The notes beneath the pieces were generated by a model, which was not told the DNA's origin, did no database searches, and saw only the letters and a list, made by a program, of their open reading frames with translations. A DNA stretch of 64,000 nucleotides from contig SVGS01000011.1 of NCBI GenBank assembly GCA_015056205.1, positions 1 to 64,000 on the forward strand. Direction: 5' to 3'. Made by a program: the position numbers and the translations under genes. How positions within the stretch are numbered: the stretch's first letter is position 1; the number at the start of each line of letters is the position of its first letter. Below are positions 51,447 through 61,918 of the stretch, in pieces. Source of the stretch: Clostridiales bacterium. Lineage in GTDB: Bacteria; Bacillota; Clostridia; Christensenellales; Aristaeellaceae.

Positions 51447-52568
51447 TTATTTCCACTCCGTGGGATAGTCGCTGACCGCGTATTGCAGCTTACGGCCGTT
51501 GGTTTTCAGCACCGTCATCATGGAATCAATCCGCGTCGGGGCCGTTTCAACGGTCGGAATGAAATCGTTCCGGTCCTCCCGGGAGGAGATGCTGATGGGA
51601 ATGATCCGGAAATCCCTGTCCAGAATCGTTCCCTCGCTGAGGCGGAAGCGGGTCTGGAAAATATAGGATGACATGTCCTTCGGGCGGCTGTTGCCGGAAA
51701 AGCAGAAATTGCCCAGGGAATAGCAGATATAAACCCCGTTGTACTGCTCAATGGGATTGATGCGGTGGGAATGATGGCCGATGACCAGATCCGCGCCGGC
51801 ATCCACCGCCAGATGGGCCATTTTGATCTGGTTTTCCGTCGGGGCGTAATCCAGTTCGTTGCCCCAGTGGAAGGAAACGATCAGGATGGGATATTTTTCC
51901 TTGATGGCTTTGATATCCGCCTCCACTTTCTCAAAAAGGGTGTTATAGCCGCCGACCGGCTTGTTATAGCGGTCGATGCACAGATAGCTCATCATGGCGA
52001 TCTGGATGCCTTCCACATTGCAGATCCCCATTTCCGTGGAGTTGGAATAAATGACGCCGGCTTCCCGCAGGGCGGATTTGGTGTCTTCGTATCCTTCCTC
52101 GCCGAAATCCATGACATGGTTGTTTTCCAGAGAGACGGCCTCAATGCCGTTATCCGTCAGCACATGCACATAGGAAGGGGCAATTTTGAAAAGGAAATCA
52201 TTCTCCTTCTTGTTGGCGGGGATATTGCGGGTTTCTGTCAGCGTTCCTTCAAAATTCACCAGGGTCAGCTGATCCTGCAGGAAGATATTCCGGGTGTTGG
52301 CCAGGGTGAAATTGATATCGTCATTATGACTGCTCAGCGCCTTGGCGAAAATGGAGGATTTTGAGCGGCCATAGCTGTCCCCGACCGTAAAATCACCGGT
52401 GCAGGAGATGGTAATCAGAGCCGTGCCCCGGGAGTCAAACACGCTGGCGGCCTCCTGAACGGGAACGTTCTCGATGACCTCCTCAATCAGCAGATCATCC
52501 TCTTCCGCCAGCAGCGGCAGGGGAAGGAGCAGGGACAGAGCCAGGAAAAACAGGATCCATTTTTTCAT
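51447..52568 (-). CDS. CapA-family (poly-gamma-glutamate synthesis-type) metallophosphatase-fold protein
   Basis: The 373-residue protein has a signal peptide (KKWILFFLALSLLLPLPLLA) and the PGA_cap fold: ISCTGDFTVGDSYG (about 53), LVNFEGTLTETRN (about 98), SLENNHVMDFGEEG (about 145), VSFHWGNELDYAPT (about 218), and GHHSHRINPIEQYNGVYICY then SLGNF (about 255-280). Members include CapA/PgsA of capsule synthesis, but many are of unknown role. No capB or capC gene is nearby. It overlaps the aminotransferase gene by one base and so belongs to the lrp operon. Confidence 0.9.
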   Translation of the reverse strand: MKKWILFFLALSLLLPLPLLAEEDDLLIEEVIENVPVQEAASVFDSRGTALITISCTGDFTVGDSYGRSKSSIFAKALSSHNDDINFTLANTRNIFLQDQLTLVNFEGTLTETRNIPANKKENDFLFKIAPSYVHVLTDNGIEAVSLENNHVMDFGEEGYEDTKSALREAGVIYSNSTEMGICNVEGIQIAMMSYLCIDRYNKPVGGYNTLFEKVEADIKAIKEKYPILIVSFHWGNELDYAPTENQIKMAHLAVDAGADLVIGHHSHRINPIEQYNGVYICYSLGNFCFSGNSRPKDMSSYIFQTRFRLSEGTILDRDFRIIPISISSREDRNDFIPTVETAPTRIDSMMTVLKTNGRKLQYAVSDYPTEWK

Positions 52569-53767
52569 CAGAGCGATACCTCTTTCCGCGCAATCTCGCC
52601 GATCAGTTCGGCAATCCGCTCCAGCGCGATATTCAGCTTGTCCAGAGCGGTGGCGTAGCTGCAGCGAATGAAGCCTTCGCCGCTGGGGCCGAAGGCGTTC
52701 CCGGGAACCGCCGCCACTTTCTTTTCCCGTAGCAGCAGGGAACAGAAGTCCTCACTGCTCAGGCCGGTGGAGGCAATGGAGGGGAAGACGTAAAAGGCGC
52801 CGTACGGCTCAAAGCAATGAAGCCCCATGCCGCGGAAGGAGGAGACCATCAGCCGGCGCCGGCGGTCATAGCTGTCGCGCATGACGGTGATATCCTCATA
52901 ATCATTTTCCCGGCCGGCCCGAAGGGCTTCAACCGCCGCCACCTGCCCCTGGCGGGGAGCGCACATGATCGTATACTGATGGATTTTATTCATGATCCCG
53001 ATCAGCTCCGGCGCGCCGCAGATATATCCGACCCGCCAGCCGGTCATGGCGAAAGCCTTGCTGAAACCGTTGATCACGACCGTTCGCTCCGCCATTCCCT
53101 CCAGCGAGGCGATGGAAACATGCTTCCGGCCGTCATAGACCAGCTCCGCGTAGATTTCGTCGGAGATCACCATCAGATCGTGCTTTTCGATCACGGGAAC
53201 CAGCGCTTCCAGATCTGCTTTTTCCATGATTCCGCCGGTGGGATTATTCGGATAGGGAAGGATCAGCAGTTTGGTGCGGGGGGTGATCCGGGGGAGCAGA
53301 TGCTCCGGCAGAAGGCGGAAATCATGCTCCTCGTCCGTGGGTACGCACACGGGAACGCCGCCGGCAAAAATGACTCCCGGCGCATAGGAAACATAGCTGG
53401 GATCCGGAATGAGCACCTCATCCCCGGGAGAGAGCATGGCCCGCAGCGCCAGGTCGATCGCTTCCGATGCCCCGATGGTAACCAGAATCTGATCAGCCGG
53501 ACGGTAGCTGAGCGAAAAACGGCCCTTCAGATAGGCGGCGATTTCCTCCCGAAGCTCCGGGAGACCCCGGTTGGCCGTATACTGGGTTTCCCCGTCCACC
53601 AAGGAATTGATTGCCGCGTCCCGGATGTGATAGGGCGTTTTGAAATCCGGCTCACCGACACCGAGGGAGATGGCGTCCTTCATGGTGGAGGCCAGATCAA
53701 AGAAACGTCGGATCCCGCTGGGGGGAACGGCGACAATGGAGGGGTTCAGAAATCGATCGTAGTTCAA
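52568..53767 (-). CDS. Class I/II pyridoxal-phosphate aminotransferase
   Basis: The 399-residue protein is a fold-type I aminotransferase of the AspC/PatA type. Features include GVGEPDFKTPYHI near residue 37, ITIGASEAIDLALRAM-like VTIGASEAIDLALRAM near 90, PYPNNPTGGIMEKADLEA (about 165-182), SDEIYAELVYDG (about 197) and the PLP lysine in INGFSKAFAMTGWRVGYICG (about 233). Amino-acid substrate cannot be read from sequence. It overlaps the lrp gene by four bases, so it is probably controlled by that regulator. Confidence 0.93.
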   Translation of the reverse strand: MNYDRFLNPSIVAVPPSGIRRFFDLASTMKDAISLGVGEPDFKTPYHIRDAAINSLVDGETQYTANRGLPELREEIAAYLKGRFSLSYRPADQILVTIGASEAIDLALRAMLSPGDEVLIPDPSYVSYAPGVIFAGGVPVCVPTDEEHDFRLLPEHLLPRITPRTKLLILPYPNNPTGGIMEKADLEALVPVIEKHDLMVISDEIYAELVYDGRKHVSIASLEGMAERTVVINGFSKAFAMTGWRVGYICGAPELIGIMNKIHQYTIMCAPRQGQVAAVEALRAGRENDYEDITVMRDSYDRRRRLMVSSFRGMGLHCFEPYGAFYVFPSIASTGLSSEDFCSLLLREKKVAAVPGNAFGPSGEGFIRCSYATALDKLNIALERIAELIGEIARKEVSL

Positions 53768-54279
53768 GGAGAAATCACCAGCCTGCGGTCAGATTCCTCT
53801 CCCTCGAAAATGACGCCTTCCTCTTTATAACGCTTCAGCACGAAGCTGGTGGCTGTACCGGTGACGGTTTCCAGCGTGGACAGCTTGCTGGAGACGAAGG
53901 AGGCCAGCTCCTTCAGCGTGCGCGCTTCCACCAGCACCAGCAGATCGTAGGAACCGGACATCAGATAGACGCTTTTGACTTCGTCAAACCGGTAAATCCG
54001 GCGGGCTACCGCGTCAAAGCCCATGTCCCGCTGAGGCGTGACGCGGACCTCTATCATGGCCTCCACCCGCTCCCGATCCGTCAGGTCCCAGTTGATCACG
54101 GGAGTATAGCGCAGAATCACATGATTTTTTTCCAGGCGGTCAATGACTTCCGCCGTTTCCTCCAGGGAGGCGCCTGTCATCGCGGACAGCTTTTCCAACG
54201 GAAGACGGCAATCCTCCTTCAGCAGGTCCAGAAGGGCTGTTTCCAGCTTTGTCAAGGCCAACACTTCCTCTCGTTTCAC
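53764..54279 (-). CDS. Lrp/AsnC-family transcriptional regulator
   Basis: The 171-residue protein has an N-terminal winged helix-turn-helix (about 10-65: LLDLLKEDCRLPLEKLSAMTG split at LPLE, then AEVIDRLEKNHVILRYTPVI) and a C-terminal RAM ligand-binding domain (about 75-150: MIEVRVTPQRDMGFDAVA, VYLMSGSYDLLVLVEA). It should sense an amino acid and regulate the adjoining aminotransferase-CapA-Ppd genes and perhaps the divergent operon. Length is slightly above the family norm because of an N- and C-terminal extension. Confidence 0.93.
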   Translation of the reverse strand: MKREEVLALTKLETALLDLLKEDCRLPLEKLSAMTGASLEETAEVIDRLEKNHVILRYTPVINWDLTDRERVEAMIEVRVTPQRDMGFDAVARRIYRFDEVKSVYLMSGSYDLLVLVEARTLKELASFVSSKLSTLETVTGTATSFVLKRYKEEGVIFEGEESDRRLVISP

Positions 54280-54299
54280 AAATCAAAAAACCGATGAAA

Positions 54300-54328
54300 A
54301 TTTTACAACAGAACGGATGGAAACACAA
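54300..54328 (-). promoter_or_regulatory. Promoter of the lrp operon
   Basis: On the minus strand TTGTGT and TAAAAT are 17 bases apart. It faces away from the promoter at 54382, so an Lrp-type regulator could control both. Confidence 0.6.
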
Positions 54329-54381
54329 GGGACGCGCCGAAAAAAACGGAATCCGGACAGACTGACGCAGGAAAAAGGGGA

Positions 54382-54410
54382 TTTACAAGACTAGTTATGA
54401 ATGATAAAAT
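54382..54410 (+). promoter_or_regulatory. Promoter of the repeat protein-tilS-hpt-ftsH operon
   Basis: TTTACA and TAAAAT are 17 bases apart, about 58 bases before the first gene. Confidence 0.75.
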
Positions 54411-54468
54411 TTAAAATTGACCCTGTATGTCTATTGGCTGAGGACGGATGCGCTGAAAGGAGCGGGGA

Positions 54469-56094
54469 ATGAACCAGGATCAGCGAAATGCTTTTTATCA
54501 GAATCAACAGGCCGGCGGTTCAAACGGATATCCGCCGCAGAACCCCGGCTATCCATATGCATACGGCGGAACGCCCGGAGCGGGCGCGCCTGTGAATCCC
54601 TATGAAACACAGGGATATACGGGTCAGGGAATGGCCGGCCAGGCTTACGACGGCCGGGGAGCCGCCGACCCGGGTTACGGTGCGGGCGGGTACGGACCCC
54701 AGGGCTATACCGGGCAGATGAACGCGCCGCAGAATTACGCGGCGCAGGGATATACTGCCCCGGGGAATCCGGCGCAGGGCTACAGCGCCCAGCCGAATCC
54801 TGCCTCCGGATACGGCGTGGCGGGCTATACCGGCCAGGGCTATGCCGTTCCGGGAAACCCGGCGCAGGGCTATCCGGCGCAGGGATACGGAACCCAGAGC
54901 TATGCCGCTCCGGGAAGCCCGGCGCAGGGATACGGCGGCACGGGTTATCCTCCGCAGGGATACGGCGGACAGGGCTATCCGGGCCAATATACTTCCCAGC
55001 AGGGGCAGATGCCTTATCCCCAGATGGGGCGGCAGCCGGTCAGTCCGCCGGCCCAGGGAGGCCAGGTGCCCCTGAACGGAGGAGGGTATGTGCCTCAGCC
55101 GGTTCCGGTGCGGCGGAAGCCCTTCGTGATGAACGACAGGCTGCTGATCGCGGGCTGCGGCCTGCTGCTGGTGCTGTTTGCCGTCGGGCTGTTTGTGCCG
55201 GCGCTGGCCGCGCTGAAATGGGTCTTTGTGGCGCTGGCAGCTGGGCTGATCGCGTTTTTATGGATCCGGCCGGTGACCGAGAAGAACAGACGCCTCTGCA
55301 TTACCATTATTCTCGGCGCGCTGGCCGCGGTGGCGCTGATCAGCGCGCTGAACATCGGCGCGGGGCGGAACGGGACGGCGGATCCGCAGAACAGCGGCCG
55401 GGGGAACGTTTCCTCCTCCGGGTCGGGCGGCCAGACGAACGGAACTTCCGGCGTCGTCGTAACAGCGGCGCCCACGGCGGCTTCGGCCACCGCCACGCCG
55501 GAACCCGGCGATGAATCCGCCGTAACGGACAGGCTTTACATGTTCTTCCAGTACTGGAGCGTTAATCAGACCGATGAAATGCTGACGCTGTGCTCTCCCT
55601 CCTGGCAGAGCAAGACGGGGACCCCGAAGGCCGACCTGTTCAGCATTCTGGCCAACCGGACCCCGAAGGACTATCACTTCGAGAACATTTCGGGCACCAA
55701 TGACGACCAGAGCCGCACGATCACGCTGAACACGCTGATCGACCGGAACAACGGAAAGGAAGCGTCCCGGTACCGGCTGAACGTGATCATGGTCAAGGAA
55801 TCCGACATCTGGTATGTGGATCCGCAGAGCCTGAAGACCTACGAGGCGGCAGATACTCCGGATCCGAACGTGACGCCCACGCCCGCCCCGACCGAAGAGC
55901 CGAAGGTGGACGGAAGCACGGTGCTCTACTACAATCCGGACGGGGGAAGCAAGTATCATCTGGATCCGAACTGCAAGAGCACGCACCAGAAGTACCTTCC
56001 GTTCAAGGGCCACTTTACTTACGCCGAGATCAACAAGAGCCAGTATGTAAAGCTGTCGCCCTGCAACGTGTGCGGAGCTCCCCTGCGGCCATGA
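54469..56094 (+). CDS. Membrane protein with Tyr/Gly/Pro/Gln-rich low-complexity N-terminus
   Basis: A 541-residue protein. Residues 1-210 are unstructured, with many short units such as GYTGQGYAVPGNPAQGYPAQ, rich in Gly, Tyr, Gln, Pro and Ala, resembling prion-like or adhesive tails. Three transmembrane helices follow (about 222-300: LLIAGCGLLLVLFAVGLFVPAL, WVFVALAAGLIAFLWI, LCITIILGALAAVALISAL split at natural breaks). A Ser/Thr/Gly linker leads to a domain of about 110 residues (YMFFQYWSVNQTDEMLTLC) and a C-terminal Cys/His segment, YHLDPNCKSTHQKYLPF ... LSPCNVCGAPLRP. The two cysteine sites may bind metal. No family name is known to me. The stop overlaps the tilS start. Confidence 0.75.
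   Translation: MNQDQRNAFYQNQQAGGSNGYPPQNPGYPYAYGGTPGAGAPVNPYETQGYTGQGMAGQAYDGRGAADPGYGAGGYGPQGYTGQMNAPQNYAAQGYTAPGNPAQGYSAQPNPASGYGVAGYTGQGYAVPGNPAQGYPAQGYGTQSYAAPGSPAQGYGGTGYPPQGYGGQGYPGQYTSQQGQMPYPQMGRQPVSPPAQGGQVPLNGGGYVPQPVPVRRKPFVMNDRLLIAGCGLLLVLFAVGLFVPALAALKWVFVALAAGLIAFLWIRPVTEKNRRLCITIILGALAAVALISALNIGAGRNGTADPQNSGRGNVSSSGSGGQTNGTSGVVVTAAPTAASATATPEPGDESAVTDRLYMFFQYWSVNQTDEMLTLCSPSWQSKTGTPKADLFSILANRTPKDYHFENISGTNDDQSRTITLNTLIDRNNGKEASRYRLNVIMVKESDIWYVDPQSLKTYEAADTPDPNVTPTPAPTEEPKVDGSTVLYYNPDGGSKYHLDPNCKSTHQKYLPFKGHFTYAEINKSQYVKLSPCNVCGAPLRP
54590..55000 (+). repeat. Degenerate repeat coding for the Gly/Tyr/Gln-rich tail
   Basis: Imperfect units containing cagggctat, ggatac and ccggcgcag recur about every 15-30 bases over roughly 400 bases, without fixed spacing. 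Confidence 0.8.
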
Positions 56095-57446
56095 CGGGAC
56101 TGGAAAGCCTGAAAGCCCGCATGAGCCCCCTGCCGGAAGGACGGCTGCTGATCGGCCTTTCCGGCGGAGCGGACAGCGTGGCGCTTCTGCTGACGGCGCT
56201 GCTGGATCCGGACCGGAACGGGACGAATCTTTGCGCCGTGCATGTGAATCACGGACTGCGGGGCGGGGAATCCGACGCGGACGAAGCCTTTGTCCGGACC
56301 CTGTGCGAGGGAAAGGGGATCCCGCTGGAGATCCGCCGGCCCGATCTGGGCGGACGAAGGGATGAGAACGCCGCCCGGGAAGCCAGGATGGCCTGTTTCC
56401 GCCGGATCATGGCGGATACGGGCGCCAGGGCCCTGCTGCTGGCCCACAACCGGGACGACAGGGCGGAAACCTTCCTGATGCGTCTCCTGCGCGGAAGCGG
56501 AACGGAAGGACTGGCCTGCATGGGCGAAACAGAGACCCGGATGGGGTTCCGGATTCTGCGCCCCATGCTGTCCCTGGGCAGGGAGGAAATCCGGACAGCC
56601 CTGCGGGAGGACGGCATTCCCTGGCGGGAGGATTCCAGCAACGAAGATGAGCGCTATCTGCGGAACGCGGTCCGGAAAAAGCTGATTCCACTGATGAACA
56701 GTCTGGCGCCGGGCGCTTCCGCGCGGATCGCGCATACGGCGTCGCTGGCCCAGGCGGATCAGGAAGTCCTGCAGACACTGGCGGAGCGGGCGCTGGACGG
56801 ACGGGAAAGCCGTTCCTGGATGCCGGCGGACGTTCTGCTGGAGCAGCCGGAAGCGGTCCGGTCCCGAATGCTCCGCAGCTGGTGGAGAGCCCAGGGCCCC
56901 GCGCTGCGGGAGCGGGAACTGAACGGAGAAACGACCGGGAAGCTGGCAGCGCTGACAGAGCGCCCAGACGGAACCGTCAATCTGCCGGCCGGGTACCGGT
57001 GCGTGAAAAACGGCGGATTCCTGCATCTGATTCCGCCGGAAAGGAACGTTCCGGAACCGGCCGAGTGGCGGGAACCGGTAACGGAATTCGGCGGACTGAC
57101 GCTGAGGCAGGAGCCTTCCGCTGGGAACCCGGGAGACGGAAAAACCTGCCAGGAGGTACCGGCGGGGTTCGCCGAAGGCTGCGTTCTGCGAACCCGGAGA
57201 CCGGGGGACCGGATCCGGCCCTTCGGATGCGCGGGAAGCCGGAAGCTGCAGGATTACCTGACGGACCGGAAGATCGGAGAACCATGGAGGGATCAGATTC
57301 CGCTGCTGTGCAGAGGAACGGAAGTGATCCTGGCGGCCGGCGTCGGCGCTGGCGCAATCCCGGAATGGAACCGGGAAGGACATAACGTGAGGCTCCTGTG
57401 GCAGGGAGAAATGCCCTGGATGAGGGAAGCAGGGAGGACAGTATGA
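56091..57446 (+). CDS. tilS: tRNA(Ile)-lysidine synthase TilS
   Basis: The 451-residue enzyme modifies C34 of tRNA-Ile(CAU) to lysidine so that it reads AUA. It has the PP-loop ATP-binding motif SGGADS (about 23), the VHVNHGLRGGESDADEAF segment, LLAHNRDDRAETFLMRLLRGSG (about 122), an EDSSNED segment near 180 and the C-terminal domain with TRRPGDRIRPFGCAGSRKLQ and DYLTDRKI. Start chosen at the ATG overlapping the previous stop (ATGA). It is coupled to hpt by another ATGA overlap, the order tilS-hpt-ftsH being conserved in Firmicutes. Confidence 0.95.
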   Translation: MTGLESLKARMSPLPEGRLLIGLSGGADSVALLLTALLDPDRNGTNLCAVHVNHGLRGGESDADEAFVRTLCEGKGIPLEIRRPDLGGRRDENAAREARMACFRRIMADTGARALLLAHNRDDRAETFLMRLLRGSGTEGLACMGETETRMGFRILRPMLSLGREEIRTALREDGIPWREDSSNEDERYLRNAVRKKLIPLMNSLAPGASARIAHTASLAQADQEVLQTLAERALDGRESRSWMPADVLLEQPEAVRSRMLRSWWRAQGPALRERELNGETTGKLAALTERPDGTVNLPAGYRCVKNGGFLHLIPPERNVPEPAEWREPVTEFGGLTLRQEPSAGNPGDGKTCQEVPAGFAEGCVLRTRRPGDRIRPFGCAGSRKLQDYLTDRKIGEPWRDQIPLLCRGTEVILAAGVGAGAIPEWNREGHNVRLLWQGEMPWMREAGRTV

Positions 57447-58006
57447 ACGAAAATTCCAAGCTGTATGAGGATCTGGACCGCATTCTGGTGACCCGGGAGG
57501 AAATCAGCCTGAAGGTTCAGGAACTGGGGGAGAGAATCACCCGGGATTATGAAGGCCGTTCTCCGGTGCTGATCTGTATTCTGAAAGGGGCCTGCGTTTT
57601 TTTTACCGATCTGGTCCGGGCCATCGATCTTCCGCTGACCATGGATTTCATGGCGATCTCCAGCTATGGAAGCGCCACGAAGACGAGCGGCGTGGTCCGG
57701 CTGCTGAAGGATCTGGATGAGCCCATTCTCGGGCGGGATGTGATCATCGTGGAGGATATCGTGGACAGCGGGGTGACGCTGAACTTCCTTCGCCAGGTTC
57801 TGATTCAACGGGGAGCCGCTTCCCTGAAGATTGCCGCGCTGCTGGACAAACCGGCCAGGCGGAAAATCAAGGACCTGAAAGTGGACTATGTTTGCTTTGA
57901 CATACCGGACGCCTTTGTGGTAGGGTATGGGCTGGATTACGATCAGCGGTACCGCAACCTGCCGGATATCGGAGTCCTTTCCCCGGCGATTTATGAAAAG
58001 CCCTGA
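57443..58006 (+). CDS. hpt: Hypoxanthine phosphoribosyltransferase
   Basis: The 187-residue enzyme salvages hypoxanthine and guanine using PRPP. Signatures are [19 protein letters not shown] (about 47), [10 protein letters not shown] and the PRPP loop [18 protein letters not shown] (about 102-118), then [20 protein letters not shown] at the base-binding C-terminus. The ATG overlaps the tilS stop. In Bacillus, TilS and HprT together also activate ftsH, which is the next gene here. Confidence 0.96.
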   Translation: MNENSKLYEDLDRILVTREEISLKVQELGERITRDYEGRSPVLICILKGACVFFTDLVRAIDLPLTMDFMAISSYGSATKTSGVVRLLKDLDEPILGRDVIIVEDIVDSGVTLNFLRQVLIQRGAASLKIAALLDKPARRKIKDLKVDYVCFDIPDAFVVGYGLDYDQRYRNLPDIGVLSPAIYEKP

Positions 58007-58044
58007 GCCATCAGAAGGGGAGAATACACAAGGAGGAGCACAAG

Positions 58045-60090
<2,046 letters not shown>

Positions 60091-60136
60091 TGGATCAGAA
60101 TCAACCTGGAGAAAAACAGGAAAGGAGGTGTTTCTG

Positions 60137-61906
60137 ATGCCGGAGAAACTGAATGCGTCCAAACGACGGTCATCCCGATATGAACAGATGCCGGAGCGGG
60201 TGGAAAACGCGGCTCAGGCCATGCAGAACACCTCCACGGGTGTCATGCGGGGCTACCGGCCGTCCATGCAGGCGGCCGGACAGCCGGGCTATTCTCAGCC
60301 CAACGGCCAGAGAATGCCGGGGCAGGGAGTTCCCGGAAACCCGCAGATGAACTATACGCAGAGTCCCATACAGTCAGGGCAGAGCCGGGTGGAGCCCACG
60401 GGCGCCTATCGGGGCTTCGTGATGCCGAATCCGCCGGAGCCGGCGCCTCCCAAAAAGAAGAAGAAAAAGAGCAAGGTGCTGCCGGTCATTCTGACCCTCT
60501 TCCTGCTGGCCGCGCTCGGAGCGGGCGGATACTACGGCGTACAGGCTTACACGAAGGATAAGACCATCCGTGATACGGTGGATCCCTATGAAAACCTGTT
60601 CTGCCCGGGGGTTTATGTGGACGGGATCGATCTGGCGGGAATGACTCCCGAACAGGCGATGAATTCCGTACAGAGCCAGATCCGCAGGCGGAACGATGCC
60701 TGGAACGTGGAGCTGACCTATCAGAACCAGACGGTCGCCACCATCAACGCGGCCATGCTGGGTATGAGCGTGGATGTGGGAGACGTCATGAACCACGCGT
60801 GGATGCAGGGCCATACCGGCACCAAAGAGGAGCGGTATCAGGCGATGCTTCAGCTGCGGGAGACACCCTATGAAGCGTATACCGCCGTGCCCAGCGGCGA
60901 TACTTCCGTGATTGATACCCTGATGCAGCAGGTCAAGGCCGGGATCGAAGTGGCGCCGCAGAACGCGGAACTGGTTGCCTTCGATACGACCCAGAGTTAT
61001 CCCTTCATCTTTAAGGACGAGGTATTCGGCCGGACCCTGGATATCGGGCCGATCGTGGATGAACTGTACCGGAAGGTCGCCCTGCTCGAAAGCGGAACCA
61101 TCGAGCTGCAGCCGGAGACGATTGAGCCGCAGGTCCGGAAAAACGACCTGATCAAGCATTACATGCTGCGGTCTTCCGTCTATACCCCGATTTCGAAAAA
61201 CTCCACGGAGGAACGCAACAATAATATCCGCCGAGCGTTTGAGTTCATCAATGGCTATGTGCTGAAACCGGGAGCGACCTTCAGCTTCAATAACGTGGTG
61301 GGCGAGCGGACGGAAGCAAACGGTTTCTTTCCCGCAATCGAATACGCGTACGGCGAGCATGTGATGGGGATCGGCGGCGGCGTCTGCCAGGCCAGCACGA
61401 CCCTTTATCAGGCAGCCGTCTGCGCGGGGCTTACCATTGTCAAGCGGGAGCCTCATTCCGACGCCGTGAATTATACGGAATACGGCAAGGATGCCACGGT
61501 TTACTGGGGAGACCGGAAGAAGATCGATTTCTCCTTCCGCAACAGTACGGATGAGCCGATCTATCTGGTGGCTTCGGTGGAAACCGATCCGACCAACAAG
61601 CGCCGGCTGATCGCAAAGATCAGCATGTACGGCAAGGATATGGGCGACGTTCGCTACGAGATCGAGACCCAGGAGGTTTCCACCATCGAACCGCCGACGG
61701 AGCCGAAATATATCAAGGATACGAACGCGACCTATGTCACCTACAGCGATCAGCAGAAGAGCGTATCCAAGGCTAAGGAAGGGCATATTATTCAAAGCTA
61801 CCGGCTGGAGTATACCGGCAACGTGCTGACGAACCGGGTCGAACTGTACCGCGACGTCTATGAAGCCCAGCCGGAGCGCATCTATGTGGGTGTGAAATCC
61901 CGGTAA
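60137..61906 (+). CDS. VanW-family membrane protein
   Basis: The 589-residue protein has a cytoplasmic, disordered N-terminus rich in Gln, Pro and Gly ending in KKKKKK, one transmembrane helix (about 115-135: VLPVILTLFLLAALGAGGYY), a peptidoglycan-binding-like PG_binding_4 region (about 155-330) and a VanW domain (about 350-480: GATFSFNNVVGERTEANGFF, GIGGGVCQASTTLYQAAV, IVKREPHSDAVNY), followed by a G5-like beta tail. VanW proteins occur beside vancomycin genes but this YoaR-like form is a general cell-wall protein of unknown activity. Start follows AAAGGAGGTG; a GTG at 60128 lies inside that site. Confidence 0.9.
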   Translation: MPEKLNASKRRSSRYEQMPERVENAAQAMQNTSTGVMRGYRPSMQAAGQPGYSQPNGQRMPGQGVPGNPQMNYTQSPIQSGQSRVEPTGAYRGFVMPNPPEPAPPKKKKKKSKVLPVILTLFLLAALGAGGYYGVQAYTKDKTIRDTVDPYENLFCPGVYVDGIDLAGMTPEQAMNSVQSQIRRRNDAWNVELTYQNQTVATINAAMLGMSVDVGDVMNHAWMQGHTGTKEERYQAMLQLRETPYEAYTAVPSGDTSVIDTLMQQVKAGIEVAPQNAELVAFDTTQSYPFIFKDEVFGRTLDIGPIVDELYRKVALLESGTIELQPETIEPQVRKNDLIKHYMLRSSVYTPISKNSTEERNNNIRRAFEFINGYVLKPGATFSFNNVVGERTEANGFFPAIEYAYGEHVMGIGGGVCQASTTLYQAAVCAGLTIVKREPHSDAVNYTEYGKDATVYWGDRKKIDFSFRNSTDEPIYLVASVETDPTNKRRLIAKISMYGKDMGDVRYEIETQEVSTIEPPTEPKYIKDTNATYVTYSDQQKSVSKAKEGHIIQSYRLEYTGNVLTNRVELYRDVYEAQPERIYVGVKSR

Positions 61907-61918
61907 GCCGGGACTGCA

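Noticed and set aside
60137..61906. VanW as evidence of vancomycin resistance
   Set aside because: No vanH, vanA/B, vanX, vanR or vanS genes are nearby, and YoaR-like VanW proteins are common in susceptible Firmicutes.
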